Source: Ruegeria lacuscaerulensis (GTDB lineage Bacteria > Pseudomonadota > Alphaproteobacteria > Rhodobacterales > Rhodobacteraceae). From it: a stretch of 64,000 bases of DNA. Below the pieces are notes generated by a model. The model saw only the letters and a list, made by a program, of their open reading frames with translations, made no database searches and had not been told where the DNA came from. The translations under genes were made by a program, and so were the position numbers. Location of the stretch: positions 496,001-560,000 of the forward strand of contig NZ_WQGO01000001.1 in assembly GCF_013034685.1 (NCBI RefSeq). The letters run 5' to 3'. This document shows, in pieces, positions 1 through 9,260 of the stretch (its first letter is position 1; the number at the start of each line of letters is the position of its first letter).

Positions 1-2
1 AC

Positions 3-836
3 ATTCTGGTCTCACCTCTGTACCAATCCGGAGACCTGACCGCTCGGCTGGCGCAAGAGCTTATTGACCGGCTGGCCGAACTGCCCGCACTGCCCGCCAA
101 GTTCGGCTTTGCCATCGACACTGGACCTGAGCGCCTGCTGGCTGGGGATTCAGCCGATATCCGGCTGGAAACAAGCCCAGAGGGTTTGATCTTGCGCGCT
201 GATGGGGCAAACACCGGACGTTTGGTCCAAGAATCGGAAGCCATCGAACTGCTGATCGCCTTGGCCGCATGGTTCTCCCAAAACTACACGCCCGAGAGCA
301 GGCGCATGGCCCGCGTGGTCTCGAACTTGCCGCCGGAGTGTCAAGGAACGACACCGGGCCCGGTGGGCACCCCGCTGCAACCCGGACTCTGCGATCAGGG
401 GACGCTCTATGGTGCAGCCTTTGGGCAACTGCCTGCGCGCGCCCTGAAAGGCCTGATCGCGCAAAGCAGGGCCGTTGCCTTGCGGGTCACCCCTTGGCGC
501 TTGATCCTGTTGGAAGGTGGGGCGGCGATACCCGCGCCGGCCTTTGTTACGGACGGAACCGACCCGCTTGTGACGACCGACGCGTGCCCCGGCGCGCCAT
601 ATTGCCCGCAAGCGCAGGTGGAAACCCGCGACGTCGCCCGTGCTTTGGCCGCACGCGTACCGGGCAGCCTGCATGTCTCGGGCTGCGCCAAAGGATGCGC
701 GCGCATGGGCCTGGCCGATGTGACGCTGATCGGCAATGCCGGACGATTTGATCTTGTCAAACAGGGCCGCGCGGGGGATGAGCCCTGCCAGACCGGCCTG
801 ACCGAAGAAACACTGATGAATATGGACTTCACCTGA
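3..836 (+). CDS. cobG: Precorrin-3B synthase CobG (3' part, start outside window)
   Basis: C-terminal part of the oxygen-dependent precorrin-3B synthase, which contracts the ring in aerobic cobalamin synthesis. The reading frame is open from the left edge, so the N-terminus is missing. It belongs to the nitrite/sulfite reductase fold: the paired cysteine motifs CPGAPYC (about 130 residues before the end) and CAKGC (about 50 before the end) are the expected siroheme/4Fe-4S ligands. The stop overlaps the cobH start (TGATG), so the genes are coupled. Presence of CobG rather than CobZ or CbiX/CbiK points to the late-cobalt aerobic route. Confidence 0.93.
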   Translation: MLVSPLYQSGDLTARLAQELIDRLAELPALPAKFGFAIDTGPERLLAGDSADIRLETSPEGLILRADGANTGRLVQESEAIELLIALAAWFSQNYTPESRRMARVVSNLPPECQGTTPGPVGTPLQPGLCDQGTLYGAAFGQLPARALKGLIAQSRAVALRVTPWRLILLEGGAAIPAPAFVTDGTDPLVTTDACPGAPYCPQAQVETRDVARALAARVPGSLHVSGCAKGCARMGLADVTLIGNAGRFDLVKQGRAGDEPCQTGLTEETLMNMDFT

Positions 837-1465
837 TGCCCTATACTTATGAAACCGATGGCGCTGCGATCTATAAGGAAAGCTTTGCCACCATCCGGTC
901 CGAGGCTGATCTTGCCCGGTTCGACGCCGACGAGGAACAGGTCGCCGTCCGCATGATCCACGCGGCCGGCATGGTGGGGCTTGAAGAGTTCGTGCATTTC
1001 TCGCCCGGTTTTGTGGCCGCCGCCCGCACTGCAATGGAAGCCGGCGCACCCATCCTGTGCGATGCGCGCATGGTCAGCGAGGGCGTGACCCGGTTCCGTC
1101 TGCCCGCTGACAATGAGGTGATATGCACCCTGCATGACGAACGTGTGCGCCCCTTGGCCGCCGAGATGAGCAACACGCGCTCGGCTGCCGCGCTGGAGCT
1201 GTGGCGCCCACATCTGGAAGGCGCCGTTGTCGCCATTGGCAACGCACCTACTGCGCTGTTCCATCTGCTGAACATGCTGGAAGACCCCGCCTGCCCACGC
1301 CCCGCCGCCATCATCGGCTGCCCCGTGGGCTTTGTCGGCGCGGTCGAATCCAAAGACGCCCTGTGGGAGGCACAGCCAGTGCCCTCCTGCATCGTCAAGG
1401 GCCGCCTGGGCGGCAGCGCCATCACCGTCGCCGCCATCAACGCCATCGCGAGCCGCGCGGAATGA
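836..1465 (+). CDS. cobH: Precorrin-8X methylmutase CobH
   Basis: Moves the C11 methyl group to C12 to give hydrogenobyrinate. The 209-residue length is normal for the family. The segment RMIHAAGMV carries the catalytic histidine (residue 42, equivalent to His43 of Pseudomonas denitrificans CobH), followed by the conserved GAPILCDARMV stretch. The ATG overlaps the cobG stop by one base and the stop overlaps the cobI start by four, which fixes it in the middle of a translationally coupled operon. Identification is secure. Confidence 0.96.
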   Translation: MPYTYETDGAAIYKESFATIRSEADLARFDADEEQVAVRMIHAAGMVGLEEFVHFSPGFVAAARTAMEAGAPILCDARMVSEGVTRFRLPADNEVICTLHDERVRPLAAEMSNTRSAAALELWRPHLEGAVVAIGNAPTALFHLLNMLEDPACPRPAAIIGCPVGFVGAVESKDALWEAQPVPSCIVKGRLGGSAITVAAINAIASRAE

Positions 1466-2187
1466 GCGGCACCATCTATGGCGTGGGCCTCGGCCCCGGC
1501 GATCCCGACCTGATGAGCGTCCGGGCCGACCGCCTATTGCGCAACGCGCGCCACGTGGCGTTTTTCCGCAAGCCCGGTCGCAGCGGACAGGCGCGCAAAA
1601 TCGTCAATGGGATGATACCCGAAGATGCCGTCGAATTCCCGATGGAGTACCCGGTCACAACCGAGATCCCAGTGAGCGATCCGCGCTATAACGAGCTGCT
1701 CTCGGCGTTTTACGAAGACTGCGCCGCGCATCTGAAGGCTCTGTCCGAACAGGGCGAAGACGTGGTGGTCTTGTGCGAGGGCGATCCGTTTTTCTACGGC
1801 TCTTTCATGCATCTTTACAACCGGTTGCGCTACGAATCTGATGTCGAGGTCGTGCCTGCCATCACCGGCATGTCGGGCGCGTGGACGGCGACCGGAGACC
1901 CGATCACCTGGGGTGATGACGTGCTGACCGTACTGGTGGGTACTCTGCCCGAGGACGATCTGGCGCAGCGCATGGCACAGACAGACGCGCTTGTCGTGAT
2001 GAAGATCGGGCGCAATATCGACAAGGTGAAGCGCGCGCTGAAGACGGCGGGCCTCTATGACCGCGCGTGGATCGTGGAATTTGCGCAAATGCCGAGCCAG
2101 ACGGTGACGAAACTGTCCGAGGCTTGTGAAAAGGTCACACCCTATTTCTCGATCATCATCGTGCACGGTCAGGGGCGCAGGCCATGA
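1462..2187 (+). CDS. cobI: Precorrin-2 C20-methyltransferase CobI
   Basis: SAM-dependent methylation of precorrin-2 at C20. The product is 241 residues and starts with the typical tetrapyrrole methylase glycine motif (GVGLGPGDPDL). The frame is open further upstream, but the ATG at 1462 overlaps the cobH stop as ATGA and gives the usual length, so it is taken as the start. Internal motifs CEGDPFFYGSF and PAITGMSGAW are those of the CobI/CbiL group. It overlaps cobJ by four bases. Confidence 0.95.
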   Translation: MSGTIYGVGLGPGDPDLMSVRADRLLRNARHVAFFRKPGRSGQARKIVNGMIPEDAVEFPMEYPVTTEIPVSDPRYNELLSAFYEDCAAHLKALSEQGEDVVVLCEGDPFFYGSFMHLYNRLRYESDVEVVPAITGMSGAWTATGDPITWGDDVLTVLVGTLPEDDLAQRMAQTDALVVMKIGRNIDKVKRALKTAGLYDRAWIVEFAQMPSQTVTKLSEACEKVTPYFSIIIVHGQGRRP

Positions 2188-2948
2188 GTGGCTGGGTCAA
2201 GATCGCCGGTCTTGGACCAGGGGATGATGCGCTGGTGACGCCCGAGGTGACTGCCGCTTTGGCCGAGGCCACGGACGTGGTCGGCTATATCCCCTATGTT
2301 GCCCGCGTGGCCGAACGCGAAGGCTTGACGCTGCACGCCAGTGACAACCGGGTCGAGATCGACCGCTCGCAGCACGCGTTGCAAATGGCGGCCGAGGGCA
2401 AGCGCGTGGTCGTGGTGTCCTCGGGCGATCCCGGTGTGTTTGCGATGGCGGCCGCAGTGTTTGAGGCGTTGGAGGATGGCCCGCCCGAGTGGCGCAATAT
2501 CCAGATTGATGTGCTGCCGGGGATCACGGCGATGCTGGCGGCCTCGGCCCGTGCCGGCGCACCGATGGGGCATGATTTCTGCGCCATCAACCTGAGTGAC
2601 AACCTCAAGCCGTGGTCCTTGATCGAAAAGCGTCTGCGGCTGGCGGCACAAGCGGATTTCTCAATGGCGTTTTACAATCCGCGCTCAAAGTCCCGCCCGG
2701 AAGGCTTTGTTAAAACGTTGGAAATCCTGCGCGAGGAATGCGAGCCCGAACGGCTGATCCTGTTCGCCCGCGCCGTGTCGCGCGCCGATGAGGCCATTCG
2801 GATTTCGACACTGGCCGAGGCCACGCCCGAGATGGCGGATATGCAGACGGTGGTCATCGTCGGCTCGTCCCGCACCCGCGTGATCGAGCGCGACGGCGCG
2901 CCCATCGTCTACACGCCGAGGTTCACACCGGCCAAGGATCAGGTATGA
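2184..2948 (+). CDS. cobJ: Precorrin-3B C17-methyltransferase CobJ
   Basis: Methylates C17 of precorrin-3B. 254 residues, with the tetrapyrrole methylase signature GLGPGDDAL at the N-terminus, SSGDPGVFAMA near residue 80, and the NPRSKSRP stretch typical of CobJ/CbiH. The start is ATGA-coupled to cobI. The last ten bases overlap the end of cobK on the other strand, so the operon runs over an opposing gene here. Confidence 0.95.
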   Translation: MSGWVKIAGLGPGDDALVTPEVTAALAEATDVVGYIPYVARVAEREGLTLHASDNRVEIDRSQHALQMAAEGKRVVVVSSGDPGVFAMAAAVFEALEDGPPEWRNIQIDVLPGITAMLAASARAGAPMGHDFCAINLSDNLKPWSLIEKRLRLAAQADFSMAFYNPRSKSRPEGFVKTLEILREECEPERLILFARAVSRADEAIRISTLAEATPEMADMQTVVIVGSSRTRVIERDGAPIVYTPRFTPAKDQV

Positions 2949-3670
2949 ACCAGCCAGTCCAGAACCTGAGCAACGCTCGACATCTCGACCCGCTGCGGCA
3001 GGGCCGGACGGTCGATCATCAGCACCGGCAGGCCCAGCGCCCGCGCCGCGTCCAGCTTGGCCCGCGCGCCAACGCCGCCCGCGTTCTTGGACACGACCAA
3101 CTGGATCCCATGGCGCTGCATCAGCGCCTGATCGTCGGCCAGAGTGAATGGCCCGCGCGAGACAACTACGTCGCAGTTCGGCAACGGCAGAGCACCCGGT
3201 TCATCGACCAGCCGCAACAAGTAACGATGCTGAGGCTGGGCGGCGAACTCCTCAAGATGCATCCGGCCCACGGCCAGAAACACCCGCTGTGGCGCGGCGG
3301 ACAGGGCGGCCACCGCGCCGTCGATATCCGGAACATGCTGCCAGTCGTCCCCATCCTGTTCCACCCATGCCGGGCGGGTCAGCGCGGCCAGAGGCACGTC
3401 GGCCTTATGGCAGGCGGCCACCGCGTTGGCGCTCATCTGGGCGGCAAAGGGGTGCGTGGCGTCGATCACGTGGGTGATCGCGTGATCGCGCAGGTAGGTG
3501 GTCAGGCCGTCCACGCCTCCGAACCCGCCCACGCGCATCGGCAACGGCTGCGGGCGCGGGTTATCAATGCGGCCCGCATAGGAATAGGTCGCTTGGATGC
3601 CCCGTTCGGCCACGGTTTTAGCCAGGGCGTTGGCCTCTGTCGTGCCGCCAAGGATCAGGAGGTGTGTCAT
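2939..3670 (-). CDS. cobK: Precorrin-6A reductase CobK
   Basis: NADPH-dependent reduction of precorrin-6A. 243 residues, beginning LLILGGTTEA, the N-terminal nucleotide-binding loop of CobK/CbiJ, with the expected DATHPFAAQMS motif near residue 70 and VVSKNAGG near 195. It is the only gene in the cob cluster on the minus strand. Its start codon overlaps the divergent cobL start by two bases, and its end overlaps cobJ, so it has no intergenic space at either side. Confidence 0.95.
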   Translation of the reverse strand: MTHLLILGGTTEANALAKTVAERGIQATYSYAGRIDNPRPQPLPMRVGGFGGVDGLTTYLRDHAITHVIDATHPFAAQMSANAVAACHKADVPLAALTRPAWVEQDGDDWQHVPDIDGAVAALSAAPQRVFLAVGRMHLEEFAAQPQHRYLLRLVDEPGALPLPNCDVVVSRGPFTLADDQALMQRHGIQLVVSKNAGGVGARAKLDAARALGLPVLMIDRPALPQRVEMSSVAQVLDWLVHT

Positions 3671-4868
3671 GCATGAAGCTCCGTGGCTGACCGTTCTGGG
3701 CCTGGGTGAGGATGGGCTTGATGGCCTGTCACCCGCAAGCCGTCAAGTGCTGGACCGCGCTGAAATCATCATGGCCCCGCCGCGCCACCTGTCGCTGATC
3801 CCCGACAGCCAGGCCCGGCGGGTCGAATGGCCGGTGCCTTTTGCCGACGGGCTGCCCGTGCTGACGGGGTTCCGGGGGCGACCCACTGTCGTGCTGGCCT
3901 CGGGCGATCCGTTCTGGTTTGGTGCCGGATCGGTCATCGCGCGCAATTTCGAGGCTGGGGAATGGACCGCCCTGCCCGGCCAGTCAACCTTTTCCTTGGC
4001 CGCCGCGCGGCTGGGCTGGCCGCTGGAGGCGACGCTGACTTTCGGCCTGCACGCCGCCCCCCTGACGCGGCTGCGACCGCATCTGTCGCCAGGCCTGCGC
4101 GCCATTCTGTTGCTGCGCAACGGGGCTGCGGTGACGGAACTGGCGACCTACCTGACCGAAACCGGCTTTGCCGACACCCGCCTACACGTGATGGAAGCGC
4201 TCGGCGGCCCTCGTGAACGTTCCCGCAGTGTGTCCCTGACCGAGGCGCTGCTGGGCGGGTTCGATCACCCGGTCTGCGTCGCGCTTGAAGTCGCAGGCGA
4301 GGGTCGCGCGCTGCCCAAATCCTCAGGCAAGCCGGATGAGATATTCGAGACCGACGGCCAGATCACCAAACGCCCTGTCCGCGCCCTGACCTTGTCAGCG
4401 CTGGCCCCGCATCGCGGTGAGCATCTGTGGGATATCGGAGGCGGCACCGGCTCGATCAGTATCGAGTGGTTGATGTGCGATCCGACCCTCACGGCCACCA
4501 CGATTGAACCCCGCGCGGACCGGGCCGAGCGGATTCGTCGCAATGCCGATGCGCTGGGTCAGGATCGGCTGACCGTCATCCACGGCACTGCGCCCGATGC
4601 GCTGGACGGGTTGTCCCTGCCGGATGTGGTGTTCATCGGTGGAGGTCTAAGCGCCGCGCTGCTGGACTGGCTGTATGCCACTTTGCCCGCTGGTACCCGC
4701 TTAGTCGCCAATGCAGTGACACTGGAGAGCGAGGCGTTGCTGGCGCAGTGGCATGAGAAACGCGGCGGCGATCTTTTGCGGATTGAATTGGCGCAGGCTG
4801 CGCCATTGGGGCCGCGCCGGGGTTGGAAATCCGGCTATCCGGTGGTGCAGTGGAGCGTCACGCTATGA
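3669..4868 (+). CDS. cobL: Precorrin-6Y C5,15-methyltransferase (decarboxylating) CobL
   Basis: Bifunctional enzyme: the N-terminal CbiE-like domain (about 1-200) methylates, and the C-terminal CbiT-like domain (about 215-399), with SAM loop DIGGGTGSISIEW, methylates at the other site and decarboxylates C12. The 399-residue product starts at ATG 3669. A longer upstream frame exists, but AGGAGGTG at 3658-3665 is ideally placed for 3669. This ribosome site lies inside the opposing cobK coding sequence. Overlaps cobE by ATGA. Confidence 0.95.
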   Translation: MHEAPWLTVLGLGEDGLDGLSPASRQVLDRAEIIMAPPRHLSLIPDSQARRVEWPVPFADGLPVLTGFRGRPTVVLASGDPFWFGAGSVIARNFEAGEWTALPGQSTFSLAAARLGWPLEATLTFGLHAAPLTRLRPHLSPGLRAILLLRNGAAVTELATYLTETGFADTRLHVMEALGGPRERSRSVSLTEALLGGFDHPVCVALEVAGEGRALPKSSGKPDEIFETDGQITKRPVRALTLSALAPHRGEHLWDIGGGTGSISIEWLMCDPTLTATTIEPRADRAERIRRNADALGQDRLTVIHGTAPDALDGLSLPDVVFIGGGLSAALLDWLYATLPAGTRLVANAVTLESEALLAQWHEKRGGDLLRIELAQAAPLGPRRGWKSGYPVVQWSVTL

Positions 4869-5233
4869 TCGTCGCGGGCCTTGGCTTTTCCTCCACCGCG
4901 ACGGTGGACAGTCTGCGCGCGGCCTTTGCGGCTGCCGCCTCTGACCACCCCGTCAGCGCCTTGGCGACCGTCGCGGACAAAGAGGGCCATGCTGCGCTGG
5001 CAGAATTCGCAGCCGTAACCGCCCTGCCCCTGCATTTCATCGCGCCCGCCGATCTGGCCGGGCAGCGCACGCTCACCTGCTCGCCCCGCAGCCGCGCCAG
5101 TTATGGCACCGGCAGCGTGGCCGAAGCATCCGCCCTTGCCGCCGCTGGATCTGGCGCGCGGCTGCTTTCACCCCGACAGATATCAGACGACCGGCTGGCC
5201 ACCTGCGCCATCGCCATCGGAGGACAAAAATGA
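4865..5233 (+). CDS. cobE: Cobalamin biosynthesis protein CobE/CbiG C-terminal-like
   Basis: 122-residue protein related to CobE and to the C-terminal domain of CbiG. CobE is part of aerobic cobalamin clusters and is thought to assist the C11-methylation step. Visible features are the N-terminal GLGFSSTAT segment, [13 protein letters not shown] and the [12 protein letters not shown] helix found in this family. The start at 4865 is ATGA-coupled to cobL; an upstream ATG in frame (4823) would lie deep within cobL and is rejected. Overlaps cobM by four bases. Confidence 0.88.
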   Translation: MIVAGLGFSSTATVDSLRAAFAAAASDHPVSALATVADKEGHAALAEFAAVTALPLHFIAPADLAGQRTLTCSPRSRASYGTGSVAEASALAAAGSGARLLSPRQISDDRLATCAIAIGGQK

Positions 5234-6024
5234 CAGTTCATTTCATCGGCGCCGGACCGGGCGCTGCCGACCTGCTGACCCTGCGCGGGCGCGATATCAT
5301 CGCGTCCTGTCCCGTGTGCCTCTATGCGGGCTCGCTGGTGCCCGAGGAAATCCTTGGCCACTGCCCCGAGGGAGCCAAGATCATCAACACCGCGCCGATG
5401 GATCTGGATCAGATCATGGCCGAGATCGATGCCGCCCATAAGGCTGGTCAGGATGTGGCCCGCCTGCATTCGGGCGATCTGTCGGTCTGGTCCGCCATGG
5501 GCGAACAAATCCGCCGGTTGAAAGAGATGGGTATCCCGGTCAGCGTCACGCCCGGCGTGCCGTCCTTTGCCGCGGCAGCCGCGGCCTTGGGCACGGAACT
5601 GACACTACCCGGCCTCGCGCAATCGGTGGTGCTGACCCGCACGCCGGGCCGCGCGTCTTCGATGCCCGAGGGTGAGACGCTTGAGAACTTCGCCCGCACC
5701 GGCGCAACGCTGGCCATTCACCTGTCGATCGGCAATTTAGACAAGGTCATCGCCGACCTGACCCCGGCCTATGGGGCCGATTGCCCGGTGGCCGTTGTCT
5801 ATCGCGCCAGCTGGCCCGATGAACGCATCATCCGTGCAACGCTGGAGACGCTGAAAGACGCGCTGGACGACGGCATCGCCCGCACCGCGCTGATCATGGT
5901 CGGCCCAGCGCTCGCGGGCGAAGGGTTCGACGAAAGCTGTCTGTATTCCAAGGATTACGACCGCCGCTATCGCCCGCAAAGCGCTGACAGCCCGTGGTCC
6001 AGCTGGAGCCCCGAGGATGAATGA
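5230..6024 (+). CDS. cobM: Precorrin-4 C11-methyltransferase CobM
   Basis: SAM-dependent C11-methylation of precorrin-4. 264 residues. Begins [18 protein letters not shown], the standard glycine-rich SAM site, followed by the CobM/CbiF marker [11 protein letters not shown], then [10 protein letters not shown] and [12 protein letters not shown]. Start overlaps cobE as ATGA; end overlaps cobB by eight bases. Assignment is unambiguous. Confidence 0.96.
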   Translation: MTVHFIGAGPGAADLLTLRGRDIIASCPVCLYAGSLVPEEILGHCPEGAKIINTAPMDLDQIMAEIDAAHKAGQDVARLHSGDLSVWSAMGEQIRRLKEMGIPVSVTPGVPSFAAAAAALGTELTLPGLAQSVVLTRTPGRASSMPEGETLENFARTGATLAIHLSIGNLDKVIADLTPAYGADCPVAVVYRASWPDERIIRATLETLKDALDDGIARTALIMVGPALAGEGFDESCLYSKDYDRRYRPQSADSPWSSWSPEDE

Positions 6025-7345
6025 CGCGATGACTAACCCTCCGGGCCTTCTGATTTCTGCACCGTCCTCGGGCACCGGCAAGACCACGGTCATGCTGGGC
6101 TTATTACGTGCGCTGGCCGAGGATGGGCTGACCGTTCAGCCTTTTAAAAGCGGACCAGATTATATCGACCCGGCCTTTCACCGGGCGGCTGCGGGGCGTG
6201 CCTCGTTCAATTTGGACAGCTGGGCCATGAGAGAGCCTCTGTTGGACGCCATTTCTGCACAGGCCGAAGGCGCGGACATCGTGGTCGCCGAGGGCTCAAT
6301 GGGGCTGTTCGACGGCGTCGCCAAACCCGGAGAGCTGGGCTATGGCTCGAGTGCAGAGACGGCGCAGCGCATGGGCTGGCCGGTGGTGCTGGTACTGGAT
6401 GTGGGCGGTCAGGCGCAGTCGGCGGCAGCGACGGCTTTGGGGTTCAAGATGTATAACCCCGATCTGCCCTTTGCCGGCGTGATCCTGAACCGCTGCGCCA
6501 GCCCCCGGCATGAGCGGTTGACGCGGCTGGGGATGGAGCGCGCGGGCCTGCCGGTACTGGGCGTGTTGCCCCGGCGCGGCGACCTAACCCTGCCCGAGCG
6601 GCATCTGGGTCTGATCCAGGCTGTCGAACACCCCGACCTGGAAAGCGCAATTGTCGGCTATGCTGCGTTCCTGCGCGAGCATGTCGATCTTGAGGCGATC
6701 AAGCGGGCGGCATCCTCAGGCCCGAATGGGCCATCGTCCGCCGCGCTGCCGCGGCCCCCGGCGCAACGGATCGCACTGGCCCGCGATGCAGCGTTTTCCT
6801 TCACCTATCCGCATTTGCTGGAAGGTTGGCGCGCGGCAGGGGCCGAGGTGTTGCCCTTCTCGCCCTTGGCCAATGAAGCCCCGGCTGCGGATGCCGATCT
6901 GGTTTGGTTGCCGGGCGGATATCCTGAACTGCATGCAGGCACTCTGGCCGCTGCATCGAGTTTTCAGGAGGGGTTGCGGAGACATGCGCAGACCAAGCCC
7001 GTTCATGGGGAATGCGGGGGGTATATGGCGCTGGGACAGGCTCTGATCGATAAAGAGGGTGTCTCGCATCAGATGGCCGGGTTGTTGGGGCTGGTGACAT
7101 CTTACGAGAAGCGCAAGTTCAATCTGGGGTATCGCCGGGTCGAGCTGCTGGCCCCCATGCCCGGCTTTGCCGTAGGCACGGGCCTGCGGGGGCATGAGTT
7201 CCACTATTCCTCGATTATTGAACAACCCGACGCGCCCTTGGCCCGCGTGTTTGACGCAGAAGGCGCCGAAGGGCCTCAGACCGGATCGGTGCGCGGCAAT
7301 GTGACCGGCACGTTCTTTCACCTGATCGCGGAGGCCTCAGTATGA
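6017..7345 (+). CDS. cobB: Hydrogenobyrinate/cobyrinate a,c-diamide synthase CobB
   Basis: ATP- and glutamine-dependent amidation of side chains a and c. 442 residues. The N-terminal domain has the P-loop [10 protein letters not shown] near residue 20 and the GPDYIDP motif; the C-terminal glutaminase-like domain carries [11 protein letters not shown] with the nucleophilic cysteine at about residue 333. The ATG at 6017 overlaps cobM; a second ATG at 6029 is a possible alternative start. Overlaps cobA by four bases. Confidence 0.95.
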   Translation: MNDAMTNPPGLLISAPSSGTGKTTVMLGLLRALAEDGLTVQPFKSGPDYIDPAFHRAAAGRASFNLDSWAMREPLLDAISAQAEGADIVVAEGSMGLFDGVAKPGELGYGSSAETAQRMGWPVVLVLDVGGQAQSAAATALGFKMYNPDLPFAGVILNRCASPRHERLTRLGMERAGLPVLGVLPRRGDLTLPERHLGLIQAVEHPDLESAIVGYAAFLREHVDLEAIKRAASSGPNGPSSAALPRPPAQRIALARDAAFSFTYPHLLEGWRAAGAEVLPFSPLANEAPAADADLVWLPGGYPELHAGTLAAASSFQEGLRRHAQTKPVHGECGGYMALGQALIDKEGVSHQMAGLLGLVTSYEKRKFNLGYRRVELLAPMPGFAVGTGLRGHEFHYSSIIEQPDAPLARVFDAEGAEGPQTGSVRGNVTGTFFHLIAEASV

Positions 7346-8070
7346 GTGGGTTTGTCTCGTTCATCGGGTCGGGTCCGGGCGATCCGGAGTTGTTGACGCT
7401 AAAGGCCGTGGACCGGATGCAAAAGGCGGATGCGGTGCTGTTTGATGACCTCAGCAGCGGGCCGATCTTAACCCATGCGCGCGAGGATGCCGATCTGGTG
7501 GGCGTGGGCAAACGGGCGGGCCGCCCCTCGCCCAAGCAGGACCATGTCAGCCGGTTGCTGGTGGAATATGCGCAAACCGGGCAGCGGGTCGTGCGGTTGA
7601 AGTCCGGCGATGGCGGCATGTTCGGACGTCTGGAAGAAGAACTGGTCGCCCTGCGCGCGGCTGGGATCGAATACGAGATCATCCCCGGCATCCCCTCGGC
7701 CGTGGCGGCAGCGGCGGCGGCTGGCATCCCGCTGACCCGAAGGCTAACCGCGCGGCGAGTACAGTTTGTCACCGGCCATGATGTCAGCGGCAAACTGCCC
7801 GAGGACCTGAACCTGCCCGCGCTGGCCGACCCCGATGCGACCACGGTCGTCTTCATGGGCAAGCGCACCTTTCCGCTGCTGGTCGAAACGTTGCACGCCC
7901 ATGGTCTCCCGCTGGAGACGCCAGCACTAATGGCCGAATCCGTCTCGACCCCCGAGCAGAAGCTGCATCGCAGTACTGTAGGCGCGCTGTCCGAGAAACT
8001 GGCGGATGAAATCGGCACCGCCCCTGCGCTGATCCTTTATGGTCCTCTGGCAGAGTTTGACGATGTTTGA
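7342..8070 (+). CDS. cobA: Uroporphyrinogen-III C-methyltransferase CobA
   Basis: Makes precorrin-2 from uroporphyrinogen III, the committed branch toward cobalamin and siroheme. 242 residues, single SUMT domain without CysG oxidase/ferrochelatase part. Motifs: FIGSGPGDPELLTLKA, then LKSGDGGMFGRLEEE and PGIPSAVAAAAAAGIPLT. Start overlaps cobB as ATGA and the end overlaps cobF by eight bases. Compared with the usual GDPFIFGRG it reads GDGGMFGRL, as in the aerobic cob-cluster type. Confidence 0.94.
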   Translation: MSGFVSFIGSGPGDPELLTLKAVDRMQKADAVLFDDLSSGPILTHAREDADLVGVGKRAGRPSPKQDHVSRLLVEYAQTGQRVVRLKSGDGGMFGRLEEELVALRAAGIEYEIIPGIPSAVAAAAAAGIPLTRRLTARRVQFVTGHDVSGKLPEDLNLPALADPDATTVVFMGKRTFPLLVETLHAHGLPLETPALMAESVSTPEQKLHRSTVGALSEKLADEIGTAPALILYGPLAEFDDV

Positions 8071-8806
8071 CCTGACCTTGATCGGCATCGGCACCGGAAA
8101 CCCTGACCACGTGACCTTTCAGGGCGCGCAGGCGATCCGCGCGGCGGACCTGATCCTGATCCCTCGCAAGGGCGAGAACAAGGCCGATCTGGCCGGGCTG
8201 CGCGAAGAAATCATTGCGCAGGTCACCGACACGCCGCCGCAGATCGCCTATTTCGACATCCCCAAGCGCCGGTCCGATGACGGGTATCTGCGCGGAGTGG
8301 ATGAATGGCACGACGCCATCGCCCTGCGCTGGCGCGAGGCAATTGCCGCCCATCCGGGCGCGCAGCATGTTGCGCTGCTGATCTGGGGCGATCCATCGCT
8401 CTATGACAGTTCACTGCGGATTGCAGAGCGGCTGGACCCTCAGCCGGAAACGCGGGTGATTCCCGGAATTACTGCCCTTCAAGCTTTGACAGCGGCGCAT
8501 GCGATTCCGATCAATGATCTGGGCGCGCCTTACGTCGTGACCACAGGGCGGCGGATACGAGATGAAGGCTGGCCCGAAAGTGCATCAAACGTGGCGATTA
8601 TGCTGGATGGTGAGTGCTCGTTCCAACATCTTCAGATGGCAGATTATGACATCTGGTGGGGGGCTTATGTGGGCATGAAAGAGGAAATTCTGATCAAGGG
8701 GCTCTTGGCTGAGGTTGCGCAGCAGATTCTGGACACCCGTGCCGCTGCGCGCGCCGATCACGGGTGGATCATGGATATCTATCTTCTCAAAAAGTGCGTG
8801 AACTGA
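8063..8806 (+). CDS. cobF: Precorrin-6A synthase (deacetylating) CobF
   Basis: Methylates C1 of precorrin-5 with loss of acetate, a step specific to the aerobic route. 247 residues beginning LTLIGIGTGNPDHVT, with the CobF marker LILIPRKGENKADLAGLR and WGDPSLYDSSLRI. The start at 8063 overlaps cobA; the in-frame codon at 8039 lies inside cobA and is rejected. Last gene of the cob run; the cobalamin riboswitch of the next unit begins about 55 bases later. Confidence 0.95.
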   Translation: MFDLTLIGIGTGNPDHVTFQGAQAIRAADLILIPRKGENKADLAGLREEIIAQVTDTPPQIAYFDIPKRRSDDGYLRGVDEWHDAIALRWREAIAAHPGAQHVALLIWGDPSLYDSSLRIAERLDPQPETRVIPGITALQALTAAHAIPINDLGAPYVVTTGRRIRDEGWPESASNVAIMLDGECSFQHLQMADYDIWWGAYVGMKEEILIKGLLAEVAQQILDTRAAARADHGWIMDIYLLKKCVN

Positions 8807-8859
8807 CCAAATTGGTCGCGAATGGCGATTGCGCCACGCGGGTTTTGAAGGCTAGATGA

Positions 8860-9055
8860 ACCCGTCTGGTCCCGTCGTTCACAGCGACGAGCTAAGAGGG
8901 AATGTGGTGCGATCCGAGTTGATCCAATCCACAGCCGCCCCCGCGACTGTAAGCGGTGAGCCTTGCTCAACCAGCCACTCCTGAATTTTCAGGGGGAAGG
9001 CGAGCACAGGCCCTGACCCGCAAGCCAGGAGACCTGCCAGGCGTGATTTGAAACA
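8860..9055 (+). ncRNA. Cobalamin (AdoCbl) riboswitch
   Basis: Leader with the conserved blocks of the B12 riboswitch in order: TAAGAGGGAA and GGTG around 8892-8910, the CCCGCGACTGTAAGCGG segment around 8938-8957, and the B12 box AAGCCAGGAGACCTGCC at 9022-9038. It sits 37-55 bases before cbtB and should lower expression of the cobalt importer when cobalamin is plentiful. The outer limits are approximate because the P1 stem was not folded by computation. Confidence 0.93.
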
Positions 9056-9091
9056 CCGGCCGTCGGGTGCGACGGCACAGGAGAATTGAAA

Positions 9092-9256
9092 ATGACAACA
9101 CAAACACAAACCGCCTCGCGCGCTGGTATCCTGCCGGTCATGTTCGCTGTGGTTCTGGGCCTTGGCATCATTTCGGTGACTGGTCACGTTCAGGCCGCTG
9201 CCCTGCATGACGCAGCCCATGACGTGCGTCACGCAACCGGCTTCCCCTGCCACTAA
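9092..9256 (+). CDS. cbtB: Cobalt transporter subunit CbtB
   Basis: 54-residue protein with one membrane segment (about residues 13-30) and a C-terminal histidine-rich tail reading HDAAHDVRHATGFPCH, the cobalt-binding tail that defines CbtB. It works with CbtA as a cobalt importer. The start has CAGGAG seven bases upstream. It follows the cobalamin riboswitch directly and is followed by cbtA after four bases, which confirms the call despite the small size. Confidence 0.93.
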   Translation: MTTQTQTASRAGILPVMFAVVLGLGIISVTGHVQAAALHDAAHDVRHATGFPCH

Positions 9257-9260
9257 ACCC

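Noticed and set aside
150-1264. Minus-strand frames opposite cobG and cobH
   Set aside because: Arginine-rich translations without domains, opposite two conserved genes.
1201-1461. Upstream extension of cobI in the same frame
   Set aside because: It lies entirely inside cobH, whose motifs are intact; the ATGA-coupled start at 1462 gives the normal family length.
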